Positions 44,701 through 48,636 of a DNA stretch of 64,000 bases are shown piece after piece. This DNA is from Engraulis encrasicolus (taxonomy: Eukaryota; Chordata; Actinopteri; Clupeiformes; Engraulidae): the NCBI RefSeq assembly GCF_034702125.1, contig NC_085865.1, forward strand, positions 51,184,478 through 51,248,477, given 5' to 3'. A program made the translations under genes and the position numbers. How positions within the stretch are numbered: position 1 is the first letter of the stretch; each line of letters opens with the position of its first letter. The notes beneath the pieces are model-generated. The model searched no databases, was not told where the DNA came from, and worked only from the letters and a program-made list of their open reading frames with translations.

Positions 44701-46040
44701 TGCCTGGGCAGGTGAGGTGATACACTACAAAAGTGGTGTTACAATTAACAAAGTGAATGATTTTATGCACTCTATTTGTCTTTGAATTCTTTCTTTTGTA
44801 GGATATACACACACTGATTACAAGCCGACTGTAGGCATTTGTATGTGCCCTTGGGAGGTTCAAGCCAGTTGTTTTCCTTCTTGGCGGGTAGATAGCTGTG
44901 TGACAGTTTGTCTCTCAGACTAGGGGCTCTCTTGTAACCGAACCGAGCCCTAAGGGATGTTTTTAAAGACCAGCTAACCTTCTGTGACAAGAGAGCCCCT
45001 AGTCTGAGAGACAAACTGTCACACAGCTATCTACCCGCCATGTGACCCCCAAGAGTTTACTTACCTGTGACACCCAGGTACCTGAGTTTTAACCACGCCC
45101 TGACGAAGGTCAGACGGCTGAAACCGGTTGACTTTTTTAAGTTTGTTCACCGCAATGTAAAATAAAGGGTTTTTATTCTAACTATAACCTTGACTCGAAG
45201 GAGATTGCTTTGGATTCAGTCATCTTTCTATGAAGCCTTAAAAGGATACACCAGATAGCCTACCAGAAACCAGATACACCCCTTCTAGCTGGAGAAAAGA
45301 CTTTGAGTGCTCGTTATCCTTTTTCTTTTGACAATATTGTTAGCACTGGACTTTTCAATTCAGGCTAACAAAAAAACATACTTCTTCCCTTCACTTTTTT
45401 TGCAGCCACATCATTTTGACTTTGCTGTATTCTGCCCAAACATCACAGAAACAATAACCATGTGCAATGCAGGTAATGGTCTTCAAATTCAATTTCTTCA
45501 CTGAAAATAAAATTAACCATTCTTCACTGTATGTTTTTACTAGCTTTACTGTCTTAGATTTGCAGCGCAAGATTGCCACAGAGTTATATTTGCTTGTTTT
45601 TTTGTTTTTTGTTTTTTTTTGGTGCAGACCAGCAGAACTTCGACGCCTCGGTGGAGAAATTGTTAACACGTTGCCTGGACAACCAGCAGAGCTGGCGGCT
45701 GCTGACAAGGCTGCAAGAGGGCCATGCGAGGCCCGGCGTTGGGGAGGAGGCAGACGAGGCTCAGCTGCTGATCTCCGGACAGCTGCCCTTGGACACCTTC
45801 CCTTGGTCCCGCGGCAACACACTGGTCTTCCCCTGCATCCTGAGCGCCCTCCAGTGGATCACACAGGCAAGGGACCCCGTGCTGGCCCTGCCCGAGAAAC
45901 GTGCCATCCCTCTCAAACCAAGTGTGGTCGCCAAGGCCTCTCCACTCAGAGAGGCTACTGAGATCCATGTGCTGATCTCTGGAAGTCTGCGCTTGGTTGG
46001 GGGAGTGCTTAAACATCTGGACCCAGCGTCTGCCTCTTAA
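11681..46040 (+). CDS. fpgs: Folylpolyglutamate synthase, 15 coding exons
   Basis: Joins ATP-dependent gamma-glutamate chains to reduced folates, which keeps folate in the cell and improves its use by folate enzymes; it acts in cytosol and mitochondria. Coding exons: 11681-11692, 12764-12892, 29385-29438, 29591-29655, 31708-31822, 38593-38670, 38862-38923, 40702-40804, 41045-41122, 41580-41727, 42413-42493, 43036-43186, 43929-44004, 45406-45472, 45628-46040. All joins keep frame and give 543 codons, against about 545 for the human cytosolic form. Landmarks are the MEYQ start, P-loop GTKGKGST (61-68, split over exons 3-4), SSPHLVQVRERIRINGQP (87-104), EVGIGGAYDCTN (158-169), LGIDH (182-186), KIAWQKGGIFK (196-206), GDHQRINASLAL and LDGAHT (331-336). 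All introns are GT-AG. No stop or frameshift was seen, so it should be functional. Intron 2 (16.5 kb) holds element A, and the stop codon lies in the target site of a MITE. Confidence 0.96.
11693..12763 (+). other. fpgs: FPGS intron 1
   Basis: Holds a short (TAATG) repeat near 11755, a (TTA)n run near 11917 and pyrimidine-rich sequence near 12150-12350. The open frame at 12078-12434 looks like chance. Confidence 0.6.
12764..12892 (+). CDS. fpgs: FPGS coding exon 2
   Basis: Residues 5-47, starting DAICTLNTLQTDASYREQVQ and ending FLERAGLT, phase 0 at both ends. The acceptor is TTCTCTTCCAG. The donor is ACG|GTCCGT, whose last exon base and GT come from the end of transposable element A. The displaced ancestral junction, ACG|GTCAGT, is still visible at 28849-28857. 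Confidence 0.9.
12886..12891. repeat. Left 6-bp target duplication of element A (CCTTAC)
   Basis: CCTTAC lies within the last codons of FPGS exon 2, just before the element terminus GGTCCGTGTA. The matching copy is at 28845-28850. Confidence 0.8.
12892..13198. repeat. Left terminal inverted repeat of element A
   Basis: Pairs with 28538-28844 in reverse complement. Shared blocks include GGTGGCCATTCGATTTCTGT, CAAAACGGGAAACGAGAAAC and CCGGAAGACATTTTGATGAA. Runs of CGATTTC and CGGGAAACG give it internal periodicity. Confidence 0.85.
13303..13392 (+). CDS. Gene carried by element A, exon 1
   Basis: Starts MESFTLYRGSKRIRIRREDM and ends EKIARIFQ, 30 codons in phase 0, followed by CAG|GTGAAT. It joins in frame to the exon at 27110, so the protein would read ARIFQ-VAPDLYITDDHNEA. 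The start lies about 100 bp inside the left inverted repeat of A, which could supply the promoter. The product is not identified; its pattern (short basic N-terminus, then a compact beta-rich domain) is reminiscent of the N-termini of multi-copy teleost HECT-domain (G2E3-like) proteins, but that is a weak recollection. Confidence 0.5.
13508..13513. repeat. Left 6-bp target duplication of element B (CTCCTG)
   Basis: CTCCTG immediately precedes GGTCCGTGTATC. The matching copy is 24779-24784, directly after GATACACGGACC. Confidence 0.8.
13761..15220. other. Left interior of element B
   Basis: Unique-looking sequence with a (CT)n run at 14489-14554. Open frames here are short, with no recognised motif. 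No transposase was found. Confidence 0.5.
14489..14554. repeat. (CT)n microsatellite
   Basis: About 66 bp of pure CT dinucleotides inside element B. Confidence 0.95.
15236..15386. repeat. DIRS left inverted terminal repeat
   Basis: Reverse complement of 24282-24432. It contains a TATA-like CAGTATATAAGTCCC, a plausible promoter for the element RNA, and the palindrome GCGCATGCGC. Confidence 0.85.
15601..16320. repeat. Tandem partial duplications in the DIRS 5' leader
   Basis: A block of about 80 bp containing GAGGTAAGTAATCTGTTGTT occurs at 15631-15711 and 16053-16133. A second block with CTCCCTCTATCGAGTTGCTT occurs at about 15775, 15910 and, diverged, 16155. GGTACCGATGAG-like words recur near 16010 and 16265. 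The leader has been amplified relative to a simple one. Confidence 0.75.
16462..16556. repeat. AT-rich (ATT)n/(AAT)n tract
   Basis: TTA repeats pass into AAT repeats and an A run, giving a potential hairpin directly before the DIRS gag start. Confidence 0.85.
16559..16999 (+). pseudogene. DIRS gag-like protein, N-terminal remnant
   Basis: ATG at 16559 opens MPGFQNCSNCNSRMPVKDGH followed by TLCVTCLSPDHALAL. The CxxC, then CVTCLxxxHA, arrangement is the zinc-binding start usual for DIRS ORF1. The frame stops after about 50 codons, and later sequence is frameshifted. Confidence 0.65.
17087..18220 (+). pseudogene. DIRS reverse transcriptase, inactivated
   Basis: One frame (17087-17758) gives EINTLLRKGAIRELSRNERR, FLVPKLDGGFRAILDLRPLN and QYLRSLHFKC. 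It shifts near 17750 to another frame (17482-18006) with GDWFTSIGLRGAYFH and HPAHRQFLRLRW, then to a third with ITFLGVKLDSDDGG near 18120. In active DIRS elements the palm motif reads SIDLKDAYFH; both aspartates are glycine here. The YLDDW segment is not readable around 17980. This is a dead polymerase domain. Confidence 0.8.
18428..18700 (+). pseudogene. DIRS RNase H domain
   Basis: Open for 90 codons with TADASLSGWRAVLNDVGARG, ILELRPIYLALLRHFLPVL and LIRTDNMSAIAYV. These are the D, E and D positions of retroelement RNase H. It follows the reverse transcriptase and precedes the recombinase, as in other DIRS elements. The frame ends early at 18700, where the protein should continue. Confidence 0.75.
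20914..21556. mobile_element. Fold-back element F copy 1 with telomere-like core
   Basis: Element 20922-21548, 627 bp, flanked by the 8-bp duplication GCTGAGCC (20914-20921, 21549-21556). The arms are runs of the 16-bp unit CCCATTGGTCCCACAG, inverted in the right arm. The centre (21215-21260) is a degenerate telomere-like run (CCTAACCCTAACCTTAACCC). The ends are GGGAGCGTACCAATGTTCCC and, inverted, GGGGTCAGCCCAATGTTCCC. It is non-coding. The 8-bp duplication fits hAT-like transposases. Confidence 0.8.
22290..22545. repeat. Possible Tc1-like 3' end relic
   Basis: GTGTCCCAACTTTTTGGATACC near 22510 resembles the terminal sequence of fish Tc1-like transposons, and the upstream part is decayed. 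Weak evidence. Confidence 0.3.
22713..23362. mobile_element. Tc1-like miniature element made of two inverted halves
   Basis: 650 bp, flanked by TA (22711-22712, 23363-23364). The ends are CAGGGCTTGGGCAAAATAAT and, inverted, CAGGGGTTGTACAAAAATGG. The arms are over 200 bp and each holds an inverted copy of the start of a Tc1-type transposase: MGDISEFKKEKF on the plus strand near 22881, and MSDISEFKKEKF on the minus strand near 23155. It is an internally deleted, inverted-duplication derivative of a Tc1-like element. Confidence 0.8.
24139..24240. repeat. DIRS internal complementary region
   Basis: Contains GCCTTTCTTGAGTGAAACAGAAC, complementary to the left outer edge (from 15221), joined to GTTGGGTTACGAATGTAACC and the complement of the right outer edge (to 24468). 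In DIRS replication models this region aligns the two ends to form a circular intermediate. Confidence 0.85.
24480..24535. repeat. 22-bp perfect hairpin beside the DIRS insertion
   Basis: GGTCTAGTGGAGGCGTTGAAGG at 24480-24501 is followed, after a 12-nt loop, by its exact reverse complement at 24514-24535. It lies between the DIRS right end and the right inverted repeat of element B. Confidence 0.85.
24779..24784. repeat. Right 6-bp target duplication of element B (CTCCTG)
   Basis: Directly follows the B terminus TACACGGACC and matches 13508-13513. Confidence 0.8.
24785..27109. other. Element A interior, intron 1 of its gene
   Basis: Unique-looking AT-rich DNA between nested element B and the second exon of the gene carried by A. 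The related words GAATTACTTCCGGGTCA and GAATTACTTCCGGGCCA occur near 26378 and 26610. No further exon was identified with confidence. Confidence 0.4.
27110..27375 (+). CDS. Gene carried by element A, exon 2
   Basis: Starts after TCTCCACAG in phase 0 with VAPDLYITDDHNEAVFPLPS, continues with TLGIGHYEVQGEDRAS, then a Ser/Pro-rich linker (about residues 80-115) and PPPRAGHFGRSFQ. The donor is CAGAG|GTAAGC. Composition changes sharply from a compact hydrophobic-charged domain to low-complexity S/P, as in a domain-linker protein. The product is not identified. Confidence 0.55.
27467..27663 (+). CDS. Gene carried by element A, exon 3
   Basis: Joins in frame to the previous exon (ag+g) after ATGTAG. 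It reads SINVGELSGSRLVSAKTLVV, RFIEGEANVSAMTTKVREAL, then EEEGVVLTDSQGNAIQDTEG before the donor AA|GTAAGT. The short beta-alpha-beta-like pattern could be a ubiquitin- or PB1-like fold, which is inference. No further exon was found before the right inverted repeat, so the 3' end may be lost or too diverged. Confidence 0.55.
27790..28104. mobile_element. Short fold-back element (CTATGTTCCCCGGGTCC ends)
   Basis: The left end CTATGTTCCCCGGGTCCTAT and the inverted right end CTATGTTCCCCGGGTCCTAT are identical over 20 bp; the arms continue imperfectly to about 80 bp. The interior has GGTTAGGTTTAGGGATGGTTTTGG twice, again telomere-like. The style resembles fold-back element F, but the sequence differs. 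Confidence 0.7.
28538..28844. repeat. Right terminal inverted repeat of element A
   Basis: Inverted counterpart of 12892-13198. It ends GTACACGGACCCGGACC with one extra CGGACC hexamer compared with the left end. Confidence 0.85.
28845..28857 (+). promoter_or_regulatory. fpgs: Right target duplication and ancestral FPGS donor site
   Basis: CCTTAC (28845-28850) repeats the end of exon 2. With the following GGTCAGT it preserves the old exon-intron junction CCTTACG|GTCAGT. This donor is now separated from its exon by 15.95 kb. Confidence 0.75.
28886..29120. mobile_element. hAT-like MITE with 8-bp duplication AGTAGACT
   Basis: 235 bp, flanked by AGTAGACT (28878-28885, 29121-29128). The ends AGTGTTTCTCAATGGGG and GTGGAGAACTACTGC are imperfect inverted repeats of the hAT type. 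It lies in FPGS intron 2, right of element A. Confidence 0.75.
29385..29438 (+). CDS. fpgs: FPGS coding exon 3
   Basis: VEELDHLNIIHVTGTKGK, residues 48-65, phase 0, between ACTCAG and GTGAGC. It contains the first half of the ATP-binding P-loop. Confidence 0.95.
29591..29655 (+). CDS. fpgs: FPGS coding exon 4
   Basis: GSTCAFTEKILRSYGFRTGF, residues 66-86 plus two bases of Ser-87. Completes the P-loop (GKGST). Flanked by ACATCAG and GTAGCG. Confidence 0.95.
29800..30600 (-). mobile_element. LINE 3' end, 5'-truncated
   Basis: On the minus strand the text around 30395-30345 gives MPSGRRYY and that around 30075-30040 gives FIPTIIRLLNK. Together these resemble the C-terminal LPSGRR...FIPSAI.LLN segment of Rex1/CR1-like LINE polyproteins. 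The plus-strand start ATTCAGATTCAGATTCAGA is the repeat tail. Several frameshifts. It lies in FPGS intron 4. Confidence 0.6.
30922..31219. mobile_element. TTAA-type short inverted-repeat element
   Basis: The left end TTAACCCATTGATGCCTGAT and the inverted right end TTAACGCCTAAGGCACCTGC form imperfect inverted ends of about 300 bp spacing. Non-coding. Confidence 0.45.
31294..31367. repeat. (CT)n microsatellite
   Basis: About 74 bp of pure CT repeats in FPGS intron 4, roughly 340 bp before exon 5. Confidence 0.95.
31708..31822 (+). CDS. fpgs: FPGS coding exon 5
   Basis: SPHLVQVRERIRINGQPVSK followed by DLFTKYFWQVYGRLDETK, residues 87-125. It contains the strongly conserved SPHL...RIRING segment. 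Flanked by TTTCAG and GTGCGT. Confidence 0.95.
31823..32562. other. FPGS intron 5, left part
   Basis: No recognised element up to the hAT-like target site. Short repeated words TAGGCCTATAGGTAGCCTAT lie near 32310. Confidence 0.5.
32563..34542. mobile_element. hAT-like non-autonomous element, 1.98 kb
   Basis: Flanked by the perfect 8-bp duplication GTCGTTAC (32555-32562, 34543-34550). The ends TAGGGTTTAAT and ATTAAACCCTA are exact inverted repeats. Subterminal regions are rich in CCCGGG/TTTCCCGGGAA. There is no hAT transposase frame. It contains fold-back element F copy 2. Confidence 0.85.
32947..33561. mobile_element. Fold-back element F copy 2 with telomere-like core
   Basis: Element 32956-33552, 597 bp. 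The flanks CTAGTTAAT and CTAGTGAAT form a 9-bp duplication with one mismatch. It is nearly identical to copy 1 at 20922-21548 over arms and core. The core at 33210-33260 has (CCCTAA)-type repeats (CCTAACCCTAACCCTAACCT). Copy number of the CCCATTGGTCCCACAG unit differs slightly between copies. Confidence 0.82.
34551..35117. other. FPGS intron 5, between hAT-like and fold-back elements
   Basis: No exon or complete element recognised. Confidence 0.4.
35118..36275. mobile_element. Fold-back element, 1.16 kb, arms over 330 bp
   Basis: The left arm (35118-35572) and the right arm (35951-36275) are inverted copies; TTGGACCTAGGTCTAAGGGG and CCCCCTTAGACCTAGGTCCAA pair near the ends. Each arm holds two tandem units of about 123 bp around TTTTTATTCAGCACGTCT and GTCACTTCATTACGTTCC. 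The loop is about 380 bp of unique DNA. The mirrored open frames in the arms follow from this duplication and are not evidence of protein. Confidence 0.8.
36889..37245. mobile_element. hAT-type MITE with 8-bp duplication GGGCAAAT
   Basis: 357 bp, flanked by GGGCAAAT (36881-36888, 37246-37253). The left end GGTAATACTGTTTTAATGG and the inverted right end GGTAACACCTTATTTTAATGG pair. The interior is a palindrome-prone series of TTACACTGGTATTACA words. Non-coding. Confidence 0.8.
37250..37810. repeat. 140-bp tandem repeat, about four units
   Basis: TCTGGGACAAATCCA recurs at about 37362, 37502, 37642 and 37782, a 140-bp period. Units share AATTCGGCCATCTTGAATTC and ATGAACCTACCCTAGAGCAT. The first unit is shortened. 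Confidence 0.88.
37838..37895. repeat. GC-rich (GGCGGACGC)n tract
   Basis: Short CpG-rich tandem array of GCGGCGGACGCGGCGGAC type within the composite element. Confidence 0.85.
38139..38592. other. FPGS intron 5, right part
   Basis: No repeat or exon recognised up to the acceptor of exon 6. Confidence 0.5.
38593..38670 (+). CDS. fpgs: FPGS coding exon 6
   Basis: DCHGGSMPSYFRFLTVLAFH followed by IFLQEK, residues 126-151, phase 0. Flanked by TTGTCAG and GTAAGA. Confidence 0.95.
38862..38923 (+). CDS. fpgs: FPGS coding exon 7
   Basis: VDLVVIEVGIGGAYDCTNII, residues 152-171. E158 in EVGIGG is the expected metal-binding glutamate of the Mur-ligase/FolC fold. Flanked by TTTCAG and GTGAGT. Confidence 0.95.
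39174..39417. mobile_element. MITE family G copy 1, 9-bp duplication GCCTACTCC
   Basis: 244 bp between perfect copies of GCCTACTCC (39165-39173, 39418-39426). The left end TAGCCTGATTATC and the inverted right end TAGCCAGGCAG share TAGCC. A relative is at 62260-62534. It lies in FPGS intron 7. Confidence 0.75.
39564..39720. repeat. LINE/SINE tail fragment with (TTCAAG)n
   Basis: TTCAAGTTCAAGTTCAAGTT followed by GGTTTTATTGTCAATTTCTTT has the look of a retroposon 3' tail in reverse orientation. Similar text is near 9757. The family is not determined. Confidence 0.4.
39900..39995. repeat. (GT)n microsatellite
   Basis: Nearly 96 bp of GT. The words TTTAGTGCAG and AAAGTGC flank this array and recur with the next arrays, so the set arose by local duplication. 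Confidence 0.95.
40026..40231. repeat. (GT)n microsatellite pair
   Basis: Two long GT arrays (40026-40075 and 40150-40231) separated by TATGAGTTGTGTG units and TTTAGTGCAGAAAGTGCAGTG. Confidence 0.92.
40702..40804 (+). CDS. fpgs: FPGS coding exon 8
   Basis: RPWVCGIASLGIDHKGILGD followed by TIEKIAWQKGGIFK, residues 172-206. LGIDH and WQKGGIFK are near-invariant in FPGS. Flanked by TTTGCAG and GTGAGT. Confidence 0.95.
40878..41033. repeat. (GT)n microsatellite filling most of FPGS intron 8
   Basis: About 155 bp of GT/GTCT repeats, ending 11 bp before exon 9. The polypyrimidine-poor array leaves only CTGTCCCTCCCTCAG as the acceptor region. Confidence 0.95.
41045..41122 (+). CDS. fpgs: FPGS coding exon 9
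   Basis: LGVPAFTVKQQEGAMTVLQE followed by RAEEIG, residues 207-232, phase 0. Flanked by CCCTCAG and GTAAAC. Confidence 0.95.
41255..41334. mobile_element. Family T MITE fragment
   Basis: ACTTTCAATGAACAGCATAG through CATCCTACACAGTGCACCT matches the right end of copy 1 (about 465-532). The left part is missing. It lies in FPGS intron 9. Confidence 0.6.
41580..41727 (+). CDS. fpgs: FPGS coding exon 10
   Basis: CSLSVCPELGEYTVEEGVVR, then LSLVGDHQRINASLALQLSH and SWLQRRHLP, residues 233-281. GDHQ..NA.LAL corresponds to the conserved GEHQRSNAALAL of the human enzyme. Flanked by TGCCTAG and GTAATT. Confidence 0.95.
41739..41794. repeat. (CA)n microsatellite
   Basis: About 56 bp of CA repeats starting 11 bp after the exon 10 donor. 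Confidence 0.95.
41795..42412. other. FPGS intron 10, remainder
   Basis: No element recognised. A TCTCCAGAG...TCTGGTGAGAACC region near 42175-42220 is unique. Confidence 0.4.
42413..42493 (+). CDS. fpgs: FPGS coding exon 11
   Basis: DKHLSAAAEYRGVTQAKGFT followed by PSPIMLK, residues 282-308. This linker region between the two domains is the least conserved part of FPGS, so it is assigned mainly from phase, splice sites and position. Confidence 0.88.
42494..43035. other. FPGS intron 11
   Basis: No repeat element or additional exon recognised. Confidence 0.5.
43036..43186 (+). CDS. fpgs: FPGS coding exon 12
   Basis: GLADTEWPGRTQTLRRGPMT, then YFLDGAHTMDSMLACTHWFK and DAAAQREQVAG, residues 309-358. 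TEWPGRTQ and LDGAHT are hallmarks of the second FPGS domain. Flanked by CCACCAG and GTCAGT. Confidence 0.95.
43187..43928. other. FPGS intron 12
   Basis: No repeat element recognised. Unique-looking AT-rich sequence. Confidence 0.5.
43929..44004 (+). CDS. fpgs: FPGS coding exon 13
   Basis: GAVVRVLLFNVTGGRDAAAM followed by LKLLV, residues 359-384. VRVLLFN.TG.RD is conserved. The donor is taken as GTG|GTGAGT; an alternative GT three bases earlier would remove Val-384. Confidence 0.93.
44130..45207 (-). mobile_element. Penelope-like element, inverted head-to-head pair
   Basis: The minus-strand copy encodes FGYKRAPSLRDKLSHSYLPA and GTYKCLQSACNQC (about 44960-44772), then after a frameshift a GIY-YIG endonuclease domain: VVYHLTCPGNCFYIGRTKRR, LKDRVAEHKYAIR and IEHVEKPVRGGDLTN (44863-44450). 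GIY-YIG endonucleases at the C-terminus mark Penelope-like elements. The right part (about 44985-45207) is an inverted, internally deleted second copy: the RAPSLRDKL segment on the plus strand is joined directly to the 3' end sequence. It lies in FPGS intron 13. The reverse transcriptase domain is missing. Confidence 0.8.
45406..45472 (+). CDS. fpgs: FPGS coding exon 14
   Basis: PHHFDFAVFCPNITETITMC followed by NA, residues 385-406. FDFAVFCPN matches human FDYAVFCPN. Flanked by TTTGCAG and GTAATG. Confidence 0.95.
45628..46040 (+). CDS. fpgs: FPGS coding exon 15, with stop
   Basis: Starts DQQNFDASVEKLLTRCLDNQ (residues 407 on), passes through a variable Gly/Glu-rich segment, then SALQWITQARDPVLALPEK and ends IHVLISGSLRLVGGVLKHLD-PASAS at residue 543. 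VTGSLHLVGGVLKLLEPA is the human counterpart. The stop TAA at 46038-46040 is part of the TTAA target of the adjoining MITE. Confidence 0.95.
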
Positions 46041-46397
46041 AGGTACACTGTGCAGGAAATGATCAAAAAAGTACTGCAACTATGGTGCTCATTGAAACTG
46101 GGTTGCCTATTGTCAAATTTGATATTTTCATGAAAGTTTACTGAGTAATAAACTAATATTTTTAGTATTGCCCAAGGACAGTCATTTTTGCAGCTAAAAA
46201 TGGCTATTTCTGGAAATACAAAATGGGGGACCATGGAGAAGATCCCCCTTTTCATGTATGAAAAGTGCAATTTTCCAGTCATGTTGAATACTTTGAATTT
46301 GATGGTGGTGGTAAGTGTTCATGAAAAAGGTAACAGTGAATGGGTAGCATGGATTCTGGAAATAAACAACTAAAAATCTTACACAGTGTACCTTTAA
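46037..46397. mobile_element. Family T MITE copy 5 at the FPGS stop codon
   Basis: Bounded by TTAA at 46037-46040 and 46394-46397, with ends AAAGGTACACTGTG and CACAGTGTACCTTT as near-perfect inverted repeats. It forms the start of the FPGS 3' UTR. Inverted relative to copy 1. Confidence 0.85.
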
Positions 46398-46709
46398 GGA
46401 AAGGGCGAAAATGGCTCGGAGGTGTGCCATCAAAAGGGCATGTCTGGTGGTGGTGTTTTTGTTTGGTGGCTGTGTTTTTGTTTGGTGTGGGGTAAACTAA
46501 AGCTCTTGTCAGACACGTCTGAGTCAGAAGAGGTGAATTAACCTGCCAGCTTAACAAACACTGAGTGCCGTCACGTGCAGGGAGTACTGGAGTATCAAAC
46601 GGGATATTGTCAGTGTTCGGTTTAAAACAAGTTCTGCAATATTCTTTTTACACAAATGGAATAGCGTTGTGCTCACGGTTACCATCAGAATGCAGACACA
46701 TTCAGAATG

Positions 46710-46715
46710 AATAAA
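46710..46715 (+). terminator. fpgs: Candidate FPGS polyadenylation signal AATAAA
   Basis: First AATAAA outside the MITE after the FPGS stop, about 670 bp downstream. Similar hexamers occur inside the MITE (about 46148 and 46362) and could be used instead. The choice cannot be made from sequence alone. Confidence 0.35.
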
Positions 46716-47584
46716 AGCACGCACACACACAGGCGCCACACACACGCACAGACACACACAGGACTCTTTGCCCACTGCATAGTAAATATTTGGCATATTT
46801 GGCGGTTGCTCCTCAGGGTAGTTGATCATTAGAGGGCCTCCAGTAAAAGTGCAGCCTCACCTGTGACATCTCCCATGTAGTGGAAAGTAAACTGGTCCAC
46901 TTCAGAAAGACTAGGCCAGGGATGACTGGAGCACTCAGATATTTTTCAGTGATGTTGTTGTGGCGCAAACATAATGACTGACGTTTCAATGCAGTTCGCG
47001 TGTAACGGAGGCTAACTAGCAGAATTGGCGTGGAACGTTAGTAAACCTCCCTCCCAAAGCCTCATCACAGTGTCGATGCCATTGGGCTGGGGGACTGGTC
47101 CTTTAGTCCAGTGGTATTGTACTGTGCCTCCCATTTCCGAACCGATGTAGTTGACGAGGTCGCACATTCGCGCCCTGAGGGGGACGAAAAGGTGCAGGAA
47201 GATCTCTCAGGTTGTGTCAAAGATGAGTCATCATGGGACAATGCTTAACTTCAGAGGAAGACACATTCTCAGATTGTGTTTAAGTACACATTCATATAAA
47301 ATGTATTTTTATCTGAAAAAGTTATGAAATTAAATGACTTTTTATTTACTGATTTCTCAGTATTTTTTCAGTAATTGCAGTGTTACTCATCTCTCATTAC
47401 TCATTGTAATGAATTTAAGATAGTCAAGATTGCGAATGGAAAATCCTTGGTGACTTGTTAAGGTGTTTAGTTTGTGTCGAGGGCCGTACTATATCCCCCT
47501 GTCTCTATGGTGGCCCAATGGTGCGATGGATTTTTTAATGGATTATACAACACACATTGAACAATTAGAAAACAAAACTACATT
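46716..47584. other. Downstream of FPGS, nothing recognised
   Basis: A short imperfect CA run lies near 46720-46760. No exon or complete element was seen. Confidence 0.4.
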
Positions 47585-48078
47585 TTGAAAACACACTTAC
47601 ACATTGAATATATATATTTTTTTAATATTATAAAACACATCCACAAATGTGAAAACAAATACATGTATACAAACCACAAAACACTTTTACAAATGCTGAG
47701 ACAAATTTAACAAGTTTGAAAACAAAATTACATTTAGAATACATCTACACATTTACATCCTGAAAACAAATTCACATTTCACTAAACACATTTGCAAATG
47801 TGGAAACACATATACAAAACACTAAACACTTTAGCTTGACTTTCTACTTCATGCTTGCTGTTACACCATTGGTCAACTGCTCTTTTTGGGACACTCCCTT
47901 TCCGCAAGAAATTATTTTGTTGTAATGTGTTTCAGGATTTGTATTTGTGATTTGCCAGATGTAAATGTGTTTCAGTTTTTGAAAAAAGTGTTTTGTGTTT
48001 TGTAGATGTGTTTCCACATTTGCAAATGTGTTTTGTATATATGTATTTCACATTTGTGGATGTGTTTTATAAAATAAA
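47585..48078. repeat. AT-rich inverted repeat, about 490 bp
   Basis: Words such as ACACATCCACAAATGTGAAA in the left half (near 47635) are matched by their reverse complement TTTCACATTTGTGGATGTGT near 48046. ACAAAACACTTTT-type words recur on both sides. Possibly a fold-back MITE; ends not defined. Confidence 0.6.
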
Positions 48079-48098
48079 ATAAATATGTTCAAAAGTCT

Positions 48099-48251
<153 letters not shown>

Positions 48252-48544
48252 GTAGAAAATTATGTTAGACTACGTGTCGACATGATTGGCAACTTTCATG
48301 TCTTTTAAGGAGCACAATTAGCCTGGGAGTACCCATGTTGCCTTGCGCGTTCTTTTCAAACTGCGTTTGCCGCCAGACAAGAGCACATTAGGAAGGCACA
48401 GGGAAAACTCCAAAATATCTCAGTTATTTAATTTATTTATTTATTTTTGAAGTAGACTACAGTAGGTTAGAAAACACAACACAGGCAAATAGGATCAATA
48501 AGACCCAACAGGCTCTGCACTAGTTAGTCTATGATTTAGGAAAT

Positions 48545-48636
48545 ACTACTGAAAAGATCAATTTTGGCAATAGGCAGCACCATTTCAATGAGCAGCATAA
48601 CTCCGAGCACCATCCTACACAGTGCATTTTTAATAG
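48545..48636. mobile_element. Family T MITE fragment
   Basis: GATCAATTTTGGCAATAGGC through ATCCTACACAGTGCATTTTTAA matches the right end of the family. The left two-thirds are absent. Confidence 0.55.
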
